From: Porphyromonas circumdentaria
Lineage (GTDB): Bacteria; Bacteroidota; Bacteroidia; Bacteroidales; Porphyromonadaceae
Direction of reading: 5' to 3'
Length of the DNA stretch: 64,000 nt
Assembly (NCBI RefSeq): GCF_900167105.1
Contig: NZ_FUXE01000008.1
Location: 43,219-107,218, forward strand
Part shown: positions 18,691-28,089 of the stretch, in pieces
Position numbering within the stretch: the first letter of the stretch is position 1
Layout of the letters: every line of letters starts with the position of its first letter
Translations under genes and position numbers: made by a program
Notes under the pieces: generated by a model
Database searches by the model: none
Seen by the model: the letters and a program-made list of their open reading frames with translations, nothing else
Told to the model about the DNA's origin: nothing

Positions 18691-19899
18691 CTACAGCGAC
18701 GTTCTGTGCTGTCTTTTAGAAATAAACTCGGCACTCACACTGATAATAAGAGTAAAGACAAAGAGAATACAACCCAAGAGGAAAAGGGCTTGATAATGCG
18801 TACTTCCCATAGGCACTTCTCCCAACTCGGCTACGATGGTCGCAGGGATTGTACGTACCGACTCAAAAAGCGAGCTCGGCATAACGGCTGCATTACCCGT
18901 AACCATAAGCACTGCCATAGTCTCCCCTACTGCTCTTCCGATACCTAATACAACGGCGGCAGAAAGACCCGATTTGGCATAAGGCACTACCACTTTGTAG
19001 ATTGTTTGCCACGAGGTCGCACCTAAGGCTAAACTAGCCTCCCGCACCGATATGGGAGTATTGGAGAGAGCATCCTGTGCAACACTAATAATAGTGGGAA
19101 GAGCCATAATAGCAAGTATGATACTACCCGTAAAAGCGGTCTCTCCGACGGGCAAATTAAACAATCGTTGTATCCAAGGGACTAACACGACCAACCCCCA
19201 AAAACCGTAGACCACGGAGGGAATACCCGCCAACAGCTCTATAGCAGGCTTTAGTATCTTACGCGTACGCTCATGGGCCAGTTCCGAAAGGTATATCGCC
19301 ACCCCCAATCCTAAAGGAAGAGCCAAAAGAATCGCAACGAAGCTCACCAATAAAGTACCCAATACCAAGGGCAATGCTCCATAGAGAGGAGCAGGAGTAG
19401 CCGTAGGCATCCACTCGGTAGCAAGGAAAAAGTCTTTGGGATGAATAGAGCCCGTCGAAACTTCGTAAAAAAGACTACCCCCCTCAAGCATATACTTCTT
19501 GGGCAAAAAAGCAAGTACATTGGGCGTATTGGCTATATACTCCGCAAGTTTTTGAGGGAGGAGTTCGTAGTTTGACCCCAATTCTTCCTCACTATGTAAA
19601 GCAAATATATCGTCGACACGGAAGATCTGTATCTCTCCCCCCTCGCCTCCCAACTCTTTCCAATTCGTAACTTCTCCGTCGAAGATCTGTTTTGTTTGCT
19701 TAATAGAGAGCGCGCTTACTCTATTCTGAGTATGGACATATAGAGCATATCCCTCTTCTACAGCAGGGGCTTTGAATAGAGACCACCCTTCGCTAAAAAG
19801 GAAGAGTGTTATTAACAGGGTAATAACACTCGTTGTAGCCCCACTGAGAGAGAAAATGAACTCTATAGTCCTTTCCGCTATCTTCCGTAATCTTTTCAT
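18691..19899 (-). CDS. pstC: Phosphate ABC transporter permease PstC with extra periplasmic domain
   Basis: Second permease subunit. The C-terminal half is ordinary PstC, with the EAA loop SLALGATSWQTIYKVVVPYA and GIGRAVGETMAVLMVTG. Between the first TM (about residues 18-40) and the second (from about 175) lies an insert of about 130 residues. It contains LSIKQTKQIFDGEVTNWKEL, which closely mirrors LTREQLEGIFTGKIKNWKEV in PstS, so it is probably a partial phosphate-binding-protein fold facing the periplasm. The frame opens with TTG at 19911. I chose the ATG at 19899 (MKRLRKIAERTIEF, 402 aa). Confidence 0.92.
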   Translation of the reverse strand: MKRLRKIAERTIEFIFSLSGATTSVITLLITLFLFSEGWSLFKAPAVEEGYALYVHTQNRVSALSIKQTKQIFDGEVTNWKELGGEGGEIQIFRVDDIFALHSEEELGSNYELLPQKLAEYIANTPNVLAFLPKKYMLEGGSLFYEVSTGSIHPKDFFLATEWMPTATPAPLYGALPLVLGTLLVSFVAILLALPLGLGVAIYLSELAHERTRKILKPAIELLAGIPSVVYGFWGLVVLVPWIQRLFNLPVGETAFTGSIILAIMALPTIISVAQDALSNTPISVREASLALGATSWQTIYKVVVPYAKSGLSAAVVLGIGRAVGETMAVLMVTGNAAVMPSSLFESVRTIPATIVAELGEVPMGSTHYQALFLLGCILFVFTLIISVSAEFISKRQHRTSL

Positions 19900-19926
19900 A
19901 TTACGAGGCAAAAAGTACTGCTACTT

Positions 19927-20742
19927 TTACTTGATACTAATAAAGCCTACCTTATCTACAATCGCCTGTCCTTTGGGAGAGAGCACATAGTCTACAAAAG
20001 GTTTTACCTGTCGCTCTATCTTTGCATCGTAGTAGTAGTAAAGAGGACGTACAATCGGATAAGCACTGTTTTTTGCGTTCTTTACCGAGGGAGCAATGAA
20101 CTTCTTACCTCCGTCAAAAGAGACAGAGACTGCCTTAACATCCTTATTCAAATAGGCCATACCTACGTATCCGATAGCTCCTTTGGTTTGAGTTACAGAC
20201 TGAATGATTACTCCCGTTGCAGACATACTCATAATACCATTCATGTAGTTTTTGTTTTTCATAACTACTTCTTTGAAGAATTCATAAGTACCCGAAGAGG
20301 TCTCTCTGGAGTAAGGAATTATTTTCATATCGTCGCCTCCTACCTCTTTCCAGTTCTTAATCTTACCTGTGAATATGCCTTCCAGCTGCTCACGAGTGAG
20401 CTTACTCACTTTATTCGCAGGATTGACCACCACGGCCAAAGCATCGTAAGCGATGACTACTTCTTTGGGATTTATCCCCTTCTCCTGCATCTTCTGACGT
20501 TCAGAAAACTTGATACGACGAGAAGCCTGTGCTATATCTGTCGTTCCCTCAAGAAGAGCAGAGAAACCTACACCGCTACCTCCCCCTGTTATGGTTAGAC
20601 GTGCCGAGGGATTCTCCTTCATGTAGCCTTCTGCTTCCTTCTGTGAAAGAGGGATTACCGTATCTGAACCCTTTACTCTTTGTCCATAAAGCGATGCTGC
20701 CACCATACTCATAAGTAGCGCGGTAATGACTGTTTTTTTCAT
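19927..20742 (-). CDS. pstS: Periplasmic phosphate-binding protein
   Basis: Substrate-binding protein of the Pst importer, 271 aa with a signal peptide (MKKTVITALLMSMVAASLYG). It has the phosphate-binding GSDTVIPLSQKEAE, GGGSGVGFSALLEGTTDIAQASR, IFTGKIKNWKEVGG and SRETSSGTYEFF. It is the first gene of pstSCAB-phoU and lies under a promoter with a candidate Pho box. Confidence 0.96.
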   Translation of the reverse strand: MKKTVITALLMSMVAASLYGQRVKGSDTVIPLSQKEAEGYMKENPSARLTITGGGSGVGFSALLEGTTDIAQASRRIKFSERQKMQEKGINPKEVVIAYDALAVVVNPANKVSKLTREQLEGIFTGKIKNWKEVGGDDMKIIPYSRETSSGTYEFFKEVVMKNKNYMNGIMSMSATGVIIQSVTQTKGAIGYVGMAYLNKDVKAVSVSFDGGKKFIAPSVKNAKNSAYPIVRPLYYYYDAKIERQVKPFVDYVLSPKGQAIVDKVGFISIK

Positions 20743-20784
20743 TTTGTTCTAATTCTTTTGTTTAGTTGCAATAAAAAACCACTG

Positions 20785-20792
20785 CAAAGCTA
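20785..20792 (-). promoter_or_regulatory. -7 box of pstS
   Basis: The minus strand reads TAGCTTTG (TAnnTTTG) about 43 nt before the pstS ATG. It sits inside a dyad whose arms are CACTGCAA (20780-20787) and TTGCAGTG (20815-20822). A weaker alternative box, TAGCTGCG at 20807-20814, lies exactly 10 nt from the candidate Pho box. Confidence 0.5.
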
Positions 20793-20824
20793 CGTTTCGC
20801 TAATTACGCAGCTATTGCAGTGAT

Positions 20825-20841
20825 GTTACGATATGGTTACG
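20825..20841 (-). promoter_or_regulatory. Candidate Pho box upstream of pstS
   Basis: Read on the minus strand this is CGTAAC-N5-CGTAAC, two 6-mers repeating at 11 bp. That is the spacing expected for a dimer of a PhoB-type regulator. The same geometry occurs before the porin gene at 22422-22438. The remainder of the gap 20842-21085 shows no gene or structure. Confidence 0.45.
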
Positions 20842-21085
20842 TCTACTGAAAAGAGATATTATAGCCTCTTCAAAAGAGGCTGTTAAAAGGCTACTCTTAG
20901 CCAACTTTACAGATGTCTGTAACCGCAAGAGTTTCGTAAGGTGAGAGCAGAGCGGGAGTATCTGCTCTATCGGAACGAGCAACCGTGCTTTTAGGGGCAT
21001 TGAGAGAAAAGAAAAGGGAGCGCACGTCTGTACACCCCCCAATCCATTCTTTCGCTAACAATACCGTATTGCATGCCAGTAGCCT

Positions 21086-22354
21086 CTAAAAGAGATACTG
21101 TAAAACGAGTGAGAATCTGTTATCCTTACGATCTTTGGAATATCCTTTAAGCGAAGAAGAGACCTCATTATTGACGAACTCGTAGTAAGCCGTTAGCTTG
21201 AGAGAGGGCGTGATCTTGTAGAGCAATCCTCCCCCCAAAGTCTGATAGGCAATATCGGCCTTATTGGTACTATTGAGTCCAACAGCATCTCCTGCCACTT
21301 GAGTATTAGGGTCATACCAGTCATACTTTACAAGAGCAGAGAGAGGCAAGCGTCCTAAATCCTGTACAAGCAGTGCGTAACCTCCCTGAAAAGATCTAAT
21401 ATAAGTATCGAAGTCGGGCAAAGAGGAGGAGTTGGGGCTTTTAGACGACTCAAGTCCGCCTGGTTGTTTCCCTGTCAGCCATTCCCCTCTCAAATGAGTT
21501 CTTCCCCAATCGGTATATAGAGAGAACTGCATATCTACTCCCATGTAAACGCGTTGAGCATAAGCCCCGAGATTTTCGTCTCTATCATCCAAGGACCATG
21601 CTCCATTATTTATAGAGTAAACTTTAGAGGAACCCTGATAAACAGCTCCATAATATAGGGAAGTACCTACACCCCACTCCATCCAATCGCCACACTTGCG
21701 AGCAGCCGATAAGCGTCCGATAAAGTCTAAACGACTGTCAATCTCGGGCTTGATACCGTTACCAGCGAACAGCCCAGCATCTAATTTCAACAGATGCCAT
21801 GCACTCTCTTTAGAGGGTTGTAGCGTGAGCATTGCTCCGAGATCTCGTTCATTGGGGAAAAGAGTTTGAGTAATAATAGAGCGTTCGGGCGACTCTCGTT
21901 TGCTTGACGAGAAAGAGATCTCATGCCCAAATGGGCGGTCAAAAACCCCTGCACGGAAACTACTTGCTCCCATATAGGGAAGTTTCGCATTGATATACGC
22001 ATCCTTGAGAGAGAGACCTTTTTCTGTAAGATCTATCTGCAAGACGCCCGAAAGGAACTTTTCGGCATAAGTAGCTTTCAAGCGACCCCTGCGCACACCA
22101 ACGCGCGAGAAAGATTGTCCCTTGTTTTCGTTCTCTTTGCCCACTTTCAACGAGGCATCGGGCATTCCATGCTGGAAAGAGGCTTGGATATAACCCGACA
22201 ATTTTAATTTTCCATCCTTTACTGTTTTTTCCTCCTGCTTAGAAGTTGACTTTACTCTCGCCTGTGCAGACGAAGTTGTTTGTGCATTACTTGGCATAAC
22301 AGTAGCCAGCCCCAAAAGAGAAGCAGTGAACAATAAGATAAATCTCTTTTTCAT
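21086..22354 (-). CDS. Phosphate-selective porin (OprO/OprP family)
   Basis: Outer-membrane beta-barrel of the OprP family that would let phosphate into the periplasm. The chosen ATG at 22354 gives MKKRFILLFTASLLGLATVMPSNA, a normal signal peptide. The frame is open 8 codons further. Family-like segments are KLSGYIQASFQHGM at the start of the barrel and a terminal strand ending LVLQYLF with the usual C-terminal Phe. It is the first gene before pstS, has its own promoter and shares the candidate Pho box. Transport specificity is inferred. Confidence 0.88.
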   Translation of the reverse strand: MKKRFILLFTASLLGLATVMPSNAQTTSSAQARVKSTSKQEEKTVKDGKLKLSGYIQASFQHGMPDASLKVGKENENKGQSFSRVGVRRGRLKATYAEKFLSGVLQIDLTEKGLSLKDAYINAKLPYMGASSFRAGVFDRPFGHEISFSSSKRESPERSIITQTLFPNERDLGAMLTLQPSKESAWHLLKLDAGLFAGNGIKPEIDSRLDFIGRLSAARKCGDWMEWGVGTSLYYGAVYQGSSKVYSINNGAWSLDDRDENLGAYAQRVYMGVDMQFSLYTDWGRTHLRGEWLTGKQPGGLESSKSPNSSSLPDFDTYIRSFQGGYALLVQDLGRLPLSALVKYDWYDPNTQVAGDAVGLNSTNKADIAYQTLGGGLLYKITPSLKLTAYYEFVNNEVSSSLKGYSKDRKDNRFSLVLQYLF

Positions 22355-22403
22355 ATTCTTTAAATTAGCAAATGACAAATTTAGAGTGAACTTATTTCTG
22401 CTG

Positions 22404-22438
22404 CAAAGATAGAGCTCTATTGTTACGTTTTTGTTTCT
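22404..22438 (-). promoter_or_regulatory. Porin promoter with candidate Pho box
   Basis: Minus strand: AGAAAC-N5-CGTAAC (22422-22438), then 10 nt, then TATCTTTG (22404-22411). A box that takes the place of the -33 element and ends about 10 nt from the -7 box is how PhoB-type activators usually bind. It lies about 50 nt before the ATG. Confidence 0.5.
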
Positions 22439-22994
22439 AAACCTTTACCTTTTGGTGTTAGATGCTTCCTCCACAAGTCTAAGGGGTGTTTTAAGCTTCG
22501 ACAAGCATACTCCCAAGATTCCTCCCAACAAATCCAAAGTGTACAAGCATAAAAAGGCACAATCCTCCCAAAGAGAATTCAGGTTTATAAGCTCCTAAAA
22601 ATCATTAGGTAATAAACTAAAAATGGTTTTCTTACGAGAAATTCTCTATACTCAATCCAAATATACATATATGCAGATTGAATATATGTATATTCAGATT
22701 GGATATATATATATTCAGATTAAAAATATAGTTTACCTCCCAAGGAAATCAACTTTTCCTCATATCCTGACTTTTTTATAGACAACTTCTTTCTATCTTT
22801 TTGACGATTATAGGTGGCACTTTGGAAACAAGGTACGAGCTACCTTATTGAGGGAAAAAGTATTAAGGGTTTAGAGGAAAAAAGAAGCAAGAATATAGCT
22901 CTCAAGAAAGAAGACAAAAATGAAAAAAGAGCAACCGAAGTGCAAAATAAAAAATTTACACTTCCAAATTATACAATACCCATAAGCTTTACAT
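22439..22994. other. Gap between porin and ileS
   Basis: I see no convincing gene. A 76-codon frame at 22814-23044 is Lys-rich, has no recognisable domain and runs through the ileS promoter. The only clear structure is the repeat cluster R2 at 22655-22735. Confidence 0.5.
22655..22735. repeat. AT-rich repeat cluster R2
   Basis: A 21-bp unit of the form CAGATTGnATATATnTATATT repeats directly at 22674, 22695 and, partially, 22716. The 19-mer TTGAATATATGTATATTCA (22678-22696) is shared exactly with cluster R3 at 46548. It lies between divergent genes. Confidence 0.7.
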
Positions 22995-23002
22995 TATCTT
23001 TG
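22995..23002 (+). promoter_or_regulatory. -7 box of ileS
   Basis: TATCTTTG, 58 nt before the ileS ATG. The leader contains no obvious T-box or riboswitch. Confidence 0.5.
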
Positions 23003-23060
23003 CGGTATATTAATAGGTATTCTAGAGAGTTACACCCAAAATAAAGTATAGGAAGTATCA

Positions 23061-26000
23061 ATGAAAAAGAAGTTTAGAGAATATACCCAGCCTAATTTTT
23101 CGGGAATAAACAAGGAAATGTTAGCTGTTTGGGAAGAGGAAAACCTCTTCGCCGAGACTATACGTCAGCGTAAAGATGCTCCAGCATTTATTTTCTACGA
23201 GGGACCTCCCTCTGCTAATGGTATGCCTGGCATACATCACGTTATAGCCCGTTCGCTCAAGGATATATTCTGTCGTTACAAAACGATGAAAGGATACAGA
23301 GTTGATAGACGTGCTGGGTGGGATACCCACGGACTTCCTGTAGAACTTGGGGTGGAAAAACTCTTAGGCATCACCAAAGAGGCCATCGGCAAGACTATCA
23401 GCGTAGCCGAGTATAACGCAGCTTGTCGCCGTGAAGTCATGAAGTACACGGGCGAATGGGAGAACCTAACAAAAAAAATGGGTTATTGGGTAGACATGGA
23501 ACACCCCTACATAACCTACGACAACAAGTTTATCGAAACCCTTTGGTGGCTGTTGGCAGAACTCTATAAAAAGGGATATCTGTACAAAGGATTTACCATA
23601 CAACCCTACTCCCCTGCTGCGGGAACGGGTTTAAGTTCACACGAGCTAAACCAACCTGGATGCTACAGAGATGTAAAAGATACTGTCTGTACAGCCCAAT
23701 TTAAGATTGTAAACCCGCGCCCCGAATGGAGCAACTGGGGAGAAGCCTACTTCTTGGCATGGACTACTACTCCATGGACACTTCCCTCCAATACAGCTTT
23801 GTGCGTAGGTCCCAGTATAGAATATGCTGCTATCGAAACGTTCAATCCCTACACCCATTTTAAGCAAACGGTAATCGTCGGTGCACCCCGCATCAACGCT
23901 TACTTTGATGAAAAGATGATGGTAGAGAGCTTGCCAGAGCAAGTGGCAGAAGATGCAAAAAAACTCCCTTGGCGTGTTGTAGGCCGTTACAAGGGCGAAG
24001 AGCTGGCAGAGATGCAGTACGAACAACTTATTCCTTGGGTAAATCCAGGAGAGGGAGCTTTCCGTGTGATCACTGGAGACTTCGTAACCACCGAGGACGG
24101 TACGGGTATCGTACATATCGCACCGACGTTTGGGGCAGACGATAGCCGTGTAGCTCGTCAAAATGGTATCCCCTCCCTCATCGTAATCGACAAAGAGGGA
24201 CAGGAACGCCCTATGGTAGACCTTAAGGGTCGCTTCTATAAAGTAGAGCATCTTAGCCCCGACTTCGTTCGCACCAACGTGGATCTGCCCCTGTATGATG
24301 TATATGCTGGACGCTACGTAAAGAATGCCTACTCTCCTACTCCATTGGATGAAAAAGAGACTTTGGACGTAGACCTCTGTGTTATGCTCAAGATGGAAAA
24401 CAAAGCTTTCCGCATCGAAAAGCATACGCACAACTATCCTCACTGCTGGCGTACCGACAAGCCTATTCTCTACTATCCCTTAGACAGTTGGTTCATACGT
24501 ACTACTGCCTGCCGAGAACAGATGATTAGCCTAAACAATACCATTAACTGGAAACCTGAATCTACTGGACAGGGACGTTTCGGTAAATGGTTGGAAAACC
24601 TTCAGGACTGGAATCTCTCTCGTAGTCGTTTCTGGGGTACTCCTCTCAATATATGGCGTAGTGAAGATGGCTCCGAGGAGCGTTGTATAGGTTCCATAGC
24701 AGAGTTATATGAAGCGATCGAGGAGTCTGTTAAAGCTGGAGTAATGGCAAGCAATCCTTTCAAAGGCTTTGTACCTGGGGACTTCAGCGATGAAAACTAC
24801 AAAAAGATAGACCTGCACCGCCCCTTTGTCGATGAGATTAAACTTGTTTCTCCACAGGGAAAGACACTATATAGAGAGAAAGATCTTATTGATGTATGGT
24901 TCGACTCGGGAGCTATGCCTTTTGCTCAAGTACACTATCCCTTTGAGTGCAAAGAGGAAATAGAGAACGGAGAGCTTTTCCCTGCTGACTTTATTGCCGA
25001 AGGTATAGACCAAACAAGAGGTTGGTTCTTTACCCTACACGCCATTGCCACTATGATAAAGGGAAGTGTAGCCTTCAAAAATGTATTGGCCAACGGACTC
25101 GTATTGGATAAAAATGGTAATAAAATGAGTAAACGCTTAGGCAATGCCATAGATCCTTTCGAAACCATCAACCAATATGGTTCAGACCCCTTGCGTTGGT
25201 ACATGATTACCAATGCTTCTCCGTGGGATAATATCAAGTTCGACATCGAGGGGATTAAAGAGGTAAGCCGTAAGTTCTTCGGCACACTATATAATACGTA
25301 TCAGTTCTTCGCCCTGTATGCCAACTTAGATGGCTTCATGGCAAAAGAGCAACCCTTGCCCTCCGAAGAGCGTCCCGAAATAGACCGTTGGATTCGCTCT
25401 CTGCTCCACAGTTTGATTTTAGAAGTAGACGAGCATCTGAAAAACTATGAACCTACCAAGGCGGGTAGAGCAATTGATGATTTTGTTTCCATCAATTTGA
25501 GCAACTGGTATGTACGCCTCTCTCGTAAACGTTTCTGGGCTGGAGAAATGACTGCCGATAAAATGTCGGCTTACCAAACACTGCACGAATGCTTGGTTAC
25601 CGTGGCGCAACTGATTGCTCCCATTGCACCCTTCTATGCAGACCGTCTATACCGAGATCTTATTGGAGAGGGCAATTCGGTACACTTAACACACTTCCCT
25701 CAAAGTCGTTCCGAGCTGATTGACAAATCTCTCGAGGAACGGATGCAATTGGCACAAGACCTCTCTTCAATGGTCTTAGCCCTACGACGCAAAGTGAATA
25801 TTAAAGTGCGCCAACCGCTCGGTAAGATTATGATTCCTGTCTCTACTTCGAAAGAGTTGAATCAGATTAAAGCGGTGCGCGAACTCATTCTTTCAGAAGT
25901 GAACGTAAAGGAGATTTCATTCGTAGATGCCTCTGAAACGATTTGGAGCAAGCGTATTAAACCCGACTTCAAGAAGTTAGGGCCTCGCTATGGAAAGATT

Positions 26001-26474
26001 ATGAAGCCCTTGGCGACAGCTATCGAAGCATTAACGCTCGAAGAAATTGCAAACATGGAAGAAAGGGGCTACCTCGAACTCGTAGTAGAGGGAGTAGCCG
26101 TTCGCATAGAGCGTAACGAAGTCGATATCATAGTCGAAGATATTCCTGGATGGCTCGTTGCCTCGGAAGGTACACGCACTGTAGCTTTGGACATAACGAT
26201 AACCCCCGAACTGGAAGAAGAAGGATTGGCACGCGAACTAATCAACCGCCTGCAAAATCTACGTAAGCAGTCGGGTTTTGAAGTGAATGACCGCATAGAA
26301 GTAATCGTACTCTCTGGCACCAAGATTGACAGCATGTTGCCTTCGTTCCAAGAGTACATTGCTCGACAAGTACAGGCCAAGAACATCATCATCAGCGATG
26401 CCGTTAGCGATGCTACACCTATCGAGTTTGACGACTTCAATCTTATGGTTAGTATCTCTAAAGTAGTCGAGTAA
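23061..26474 (+). CDS. ileS: Isoleucyl-tRNA synthetase
   Basis: Class I aminoacyl-tRNA synthetase of 1137 aa. The HIGH motif appears as PPSANGMPGIHH near residue 50 and the KMSKS motif as GNKMSKRLGN near 690. The CP1 editing domain is present (TTTPWTLPSNTALCVG and GTGIVHIAPTFGADD). The sequence resembles the long IleS type with DUF5915-like C-terminal region found in Bacteroidetes and eukaryotic cytosol, a type noted for natural mupirocin resistance. Resistance here is not shown. Confidence 0.97.
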   Translation: MKKKFREYTQPNFSGINKEMLAVWEEENLFAETIRQRKDAPAFIFYEGPPSANGMPGIHHVIARSLKDIFCRYKTMKGYRVDRRAGWDTHGLPVELGVEKLLGITKEAIGKTISVAEYNAACRREVMKYTGEWENLTKKMGYWVDMEHPYITYDNKFIETLWWLLAELYKKGYLYKGFTIQPYSPAAGTGLSSHELNQPGCYRDVKDTVCTAQFKIVNPRPEWSNWGEAYFLAWTTTPWTLPSNTALCVGPSIEYAAIETFNPYTHFKQTVIVGAPRINAYFDEKMMVESLPEQVAEDAKKLPWRVVGRYKGEELAEMQYEQLIPWVNPGEGAFRVITGDFVTTEDGTGIVHIAPTFGADDSRVARQNGIPSLIVIDKEGQERPMVDLKGRFYKVEHLSPDFVRTNVDLPLYDVYAGRYVKNAYSPTPLDEKETLDVDLCVMLKMENKAFRIEKHTHNYPHCWRTDKPILYYPLDSWFIRTTACREQMISLNNTINWKPESTGQGRFGKWLENLQDWNLSRSRFWGTPLNIWRSEDGSEERCIGSIAELYEAIEESVKAGVMASNPFKGFVPGDFSDENYKKIDLHRPFVDEIKLVSPQGKTLYREKDLIDVWFDSGAMPFAQVHYPFECKEEIENGELFPADFIAEGIDQTRGWFFTLHAIATMIKGSVAFKNVLANGLVLDKNGNKMSKRLGNAIDPFETINQYGSDPLRWYMITNASPWDNIKFDIEGIKEVSRKFFGTLYNTYQFFALYANLDGFMAKEQPLPSEERPEIDRWIRSLLHSLILEVDEHLKNYEPTKAGRAIDDFVSINLSNWYVRLSRKRFWAGEMTADKMSAYQTLHECLVTVAQLIAPIAPFYADRLYRDLIGEGNSVHLTHFPQSRSELIDKSLEERMQLAQDLSSMVLALRRKVNIKVRQPLGKIMIPVSTSKELNQIKAVRELILSEVNVKEISFVDASETIWSKRIKPDFKKLGPRYGKIMKPLATAIEALTLEEIANMEERGYLELVVEGVAVRIERNEVDIIVEDIPGWLVASEGTRTVALDITITPELEEEGLARELINRLQNLRKQSGFEVNDRIEVIVLSGTKIDSMLPSFQEYIARQVQAKNIIISDAVSDATPIEFDDFNLMVSISKVVE

Positions 26475-26493
26475 AATCTATCTTTTTCTTTCG

Positions 26494-27219
26494 ATGAAAA
26501 ATATACTTCACCCCTCTTCTCCCCAAACTCCTCTTTCCTCTTCTGAACGAGGAGAAAAGGGAGAGGGGCGTGTCCGCACCCAATCTTTGATTGTATTCGG
26601 GGGGATTTTCCTCCTACTCCTTATCGATCAAATAATAAAGCTATGGGTTAAGCAAAATATGGTATTGGGAGACCAGATTAAGGTTTTTGACTGGTTCTAC
26701 ATATACTTTGTAGAAAACCCAGGTATGGCTTATGGCATAGAAATAGGTAGTAAACTCTTTCTAAGTCTCTTTAGAATAGTGGTTATGGGCGCACTATGCT
26801 GGATGATATACCGACTTATCAAGGAGAAAACATTTAAGACGGGTTTCCTTTTGGTCTTGGCATTGATAGCTGCTGGAGGTATTGGGAATATAATTGACAG
26901 CCTGTTCTATGGGATTATCTTCTCCTCCAGTGAGGGGCAATTAGCCACACTGTTTCCTCCTGAGGGTGGATATGGGACTTTCTTGCACGGCAAAGTCGTT
27001 GATATGTTCTACTTTCCGCTCATTGATTGTTATCTCCCGCAATGGCTCCCTTGGATAGGCGGTAAGCATTTTACTTTCTTCGACCCCATTTTCAACTTTG
27101 CAGACTCTTGCATCTCGGTAGGTGTGGTAGCTCTCATTCTATTCTATCGACACACTATGAACTTTGCGATAGAATATGTCTTTAGGAAAAAAGAAAAAGA
27201 AAACGACCCTGCTGTCTAA
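26494..27219 (+). CDS. lspA: Lipoprotein signal peptidase (signal peptidase II)
   Basis: Inner-membrane aspartyl protease that removes signal peptides from lipoproteins. The 241 aa include the conserved motifs LLIDQIIKLWVKQNM, VENPGMAYG, GGIGNIIDSLFYG and VVDMFYFPLID, with the second catalytic Asp in NFADSCISVG. The first 30 residues are a Pro/Ser-rich extension before TM1. An internal start is possible but no better ATG is present. The next gene encodes a lipoprotein. Confidence 0.95.
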   Translation: MKNILHPSSPQTPLSSSERGEKGEGRVRTQSLIVFGGIFLLLLIDQIIKLWVKQNMVLGDQIKVFDWFYIYFVENPGMAYGIEIGSKLFLSLFRIVVMGALCWMIYRLIKEKTFKTGFLLVLALIAAGGIGNIIDSLFYGIIFSSSEGQLATLFPPEGGYGTFLHGKVVDMFYFPLIDCYLPQWLPWIGGKHFTFFDPIFNFADSCISVGVVALILFYRHTMNFAIEYVFRKKEKENDPAV

Positions 27220-27237
27220 ATCATAACTTGTAACAAA

Positions 27238-28089
27238 ATGGGGAGATACAATTCTCTTTTGAGAGGTTGCCTTGCGTCTCTTTTAGGAGCTACGTTTTTG
27301 CTCTCTTGCTCAGGGGACAAATGGGATAGTAGATTGAGTAAAAAAGAGCTACAAGCCTGTCTGGAAGAGTTGTACACGATGGAGCAAGCCATTAAAGCGA
27401 CCCCTCTGATCGGCAACGACACACTACACTTAGCCCTACAACAGTCTCTGTTTCAAAAGTATGGCCTCACGATAGCGGAGTTTGATAGCGTCATATTTTA
27501 TTACAATAAAAACAATCCTCTTCTCTATGCCGATATAGCCCGTAAGGCAGCAGAAAACACCCGAAAAAGGCTGAAAACCCTTAACAAACAAAACAAGTTC
27601 ATAGCCCAAAACAGAGCAGAGCTCTTTTTCCAAGAGTTGTCATTACTTCAAATCAGCTCTTTAATCCCCCCGAAGACATATCCGAAACTTGTTCGTTGCG
27701 GTACAGATTACTCCCTCTTGCTACACAATGCTCTGGTAGGAACAAAAATTCCCAAAGAAACTCGTCTTTCTCTCAAAGCGAGTATTATGGGGCTTCCAAA
27801 TACCATATTTTCAAAGCAGCCAGAATACGTCCCCCATCTTACCATAGGTTATTACGTGTCTGACAGCCTGCAAGCAAAAAGTTCTTGTCCTCTTGCTGAA
27901 AACAAGGAGTATAACCTCCTACTGGAGTTCAACAAAGAATATCCAGAGGGGCTGCTTACCATAGGCATAGAACAAAAGTCCAATGCCCCCTATCTTCACA
28001 ATATCCTAATTCAAAGTATGGAACTATCTTCTCTAAATACTTTTTCGGAAATATCGGGAGACTCAATCCTTCTTCAAGCAATCCGATAA
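27238..28089 (+). CDS. DUF4296 lipoprotein
   Basis: The 283-aa protein has a lipoprotein signal (lipobox LLSC near residue 22). The N-terminal third matches the Bacteroidetes DUF4296 family (LEELYTMEQAIKATP, HLALQQSLFQKYGLTIAEFDSVIFYY). The C-terminal part is unassigned. Function is unknown. It lies 18 nt after lspA, probably in the same transcript, which is the usual order in this group. Confidence 0.85.
   Translation: MGRYNSLLRGCLASLLGATFLLSCSGDKWDSRLSKKELQACLEELYTMEQAIKATPLIGNDTLHLALQQSLFQKYGLTIAEFDSVIFYYNKNNPLLYADIARKAAENTRKRLKTLNKQNKFIAQNRAELFFQELSLLQISSLIPPKTYPKLVRCGTDYSLLLHNALVGTKIPKETRLSLKASIMGLPNTIFSKQPEYVPHLTIGYYVSDSLQAKSSCPLAENKEYNLLLEFNKEYPEGLLTIGIEQKSNAPYLHNILIQSMELSSLNTFSEISGDSILLQAIR

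Noticed and set aside
20812..21042. 76-codon minus-strand frame between porin and pstS
   Set aside because: It spans the candidate Pho box and promoter and has no recognisable protein features.
22674..22735. Possible CRISPR array because of the 21-bp spacing in R2
   Set aside because: The units are head to tail with no spacers between them, only two and a half copies, and no cas genes are in the window.
22814..23044. 76-codon forward frame before ileS
   Set aside because: Lys-rich low-complexity product with no family; it runs through the ileS promoter.
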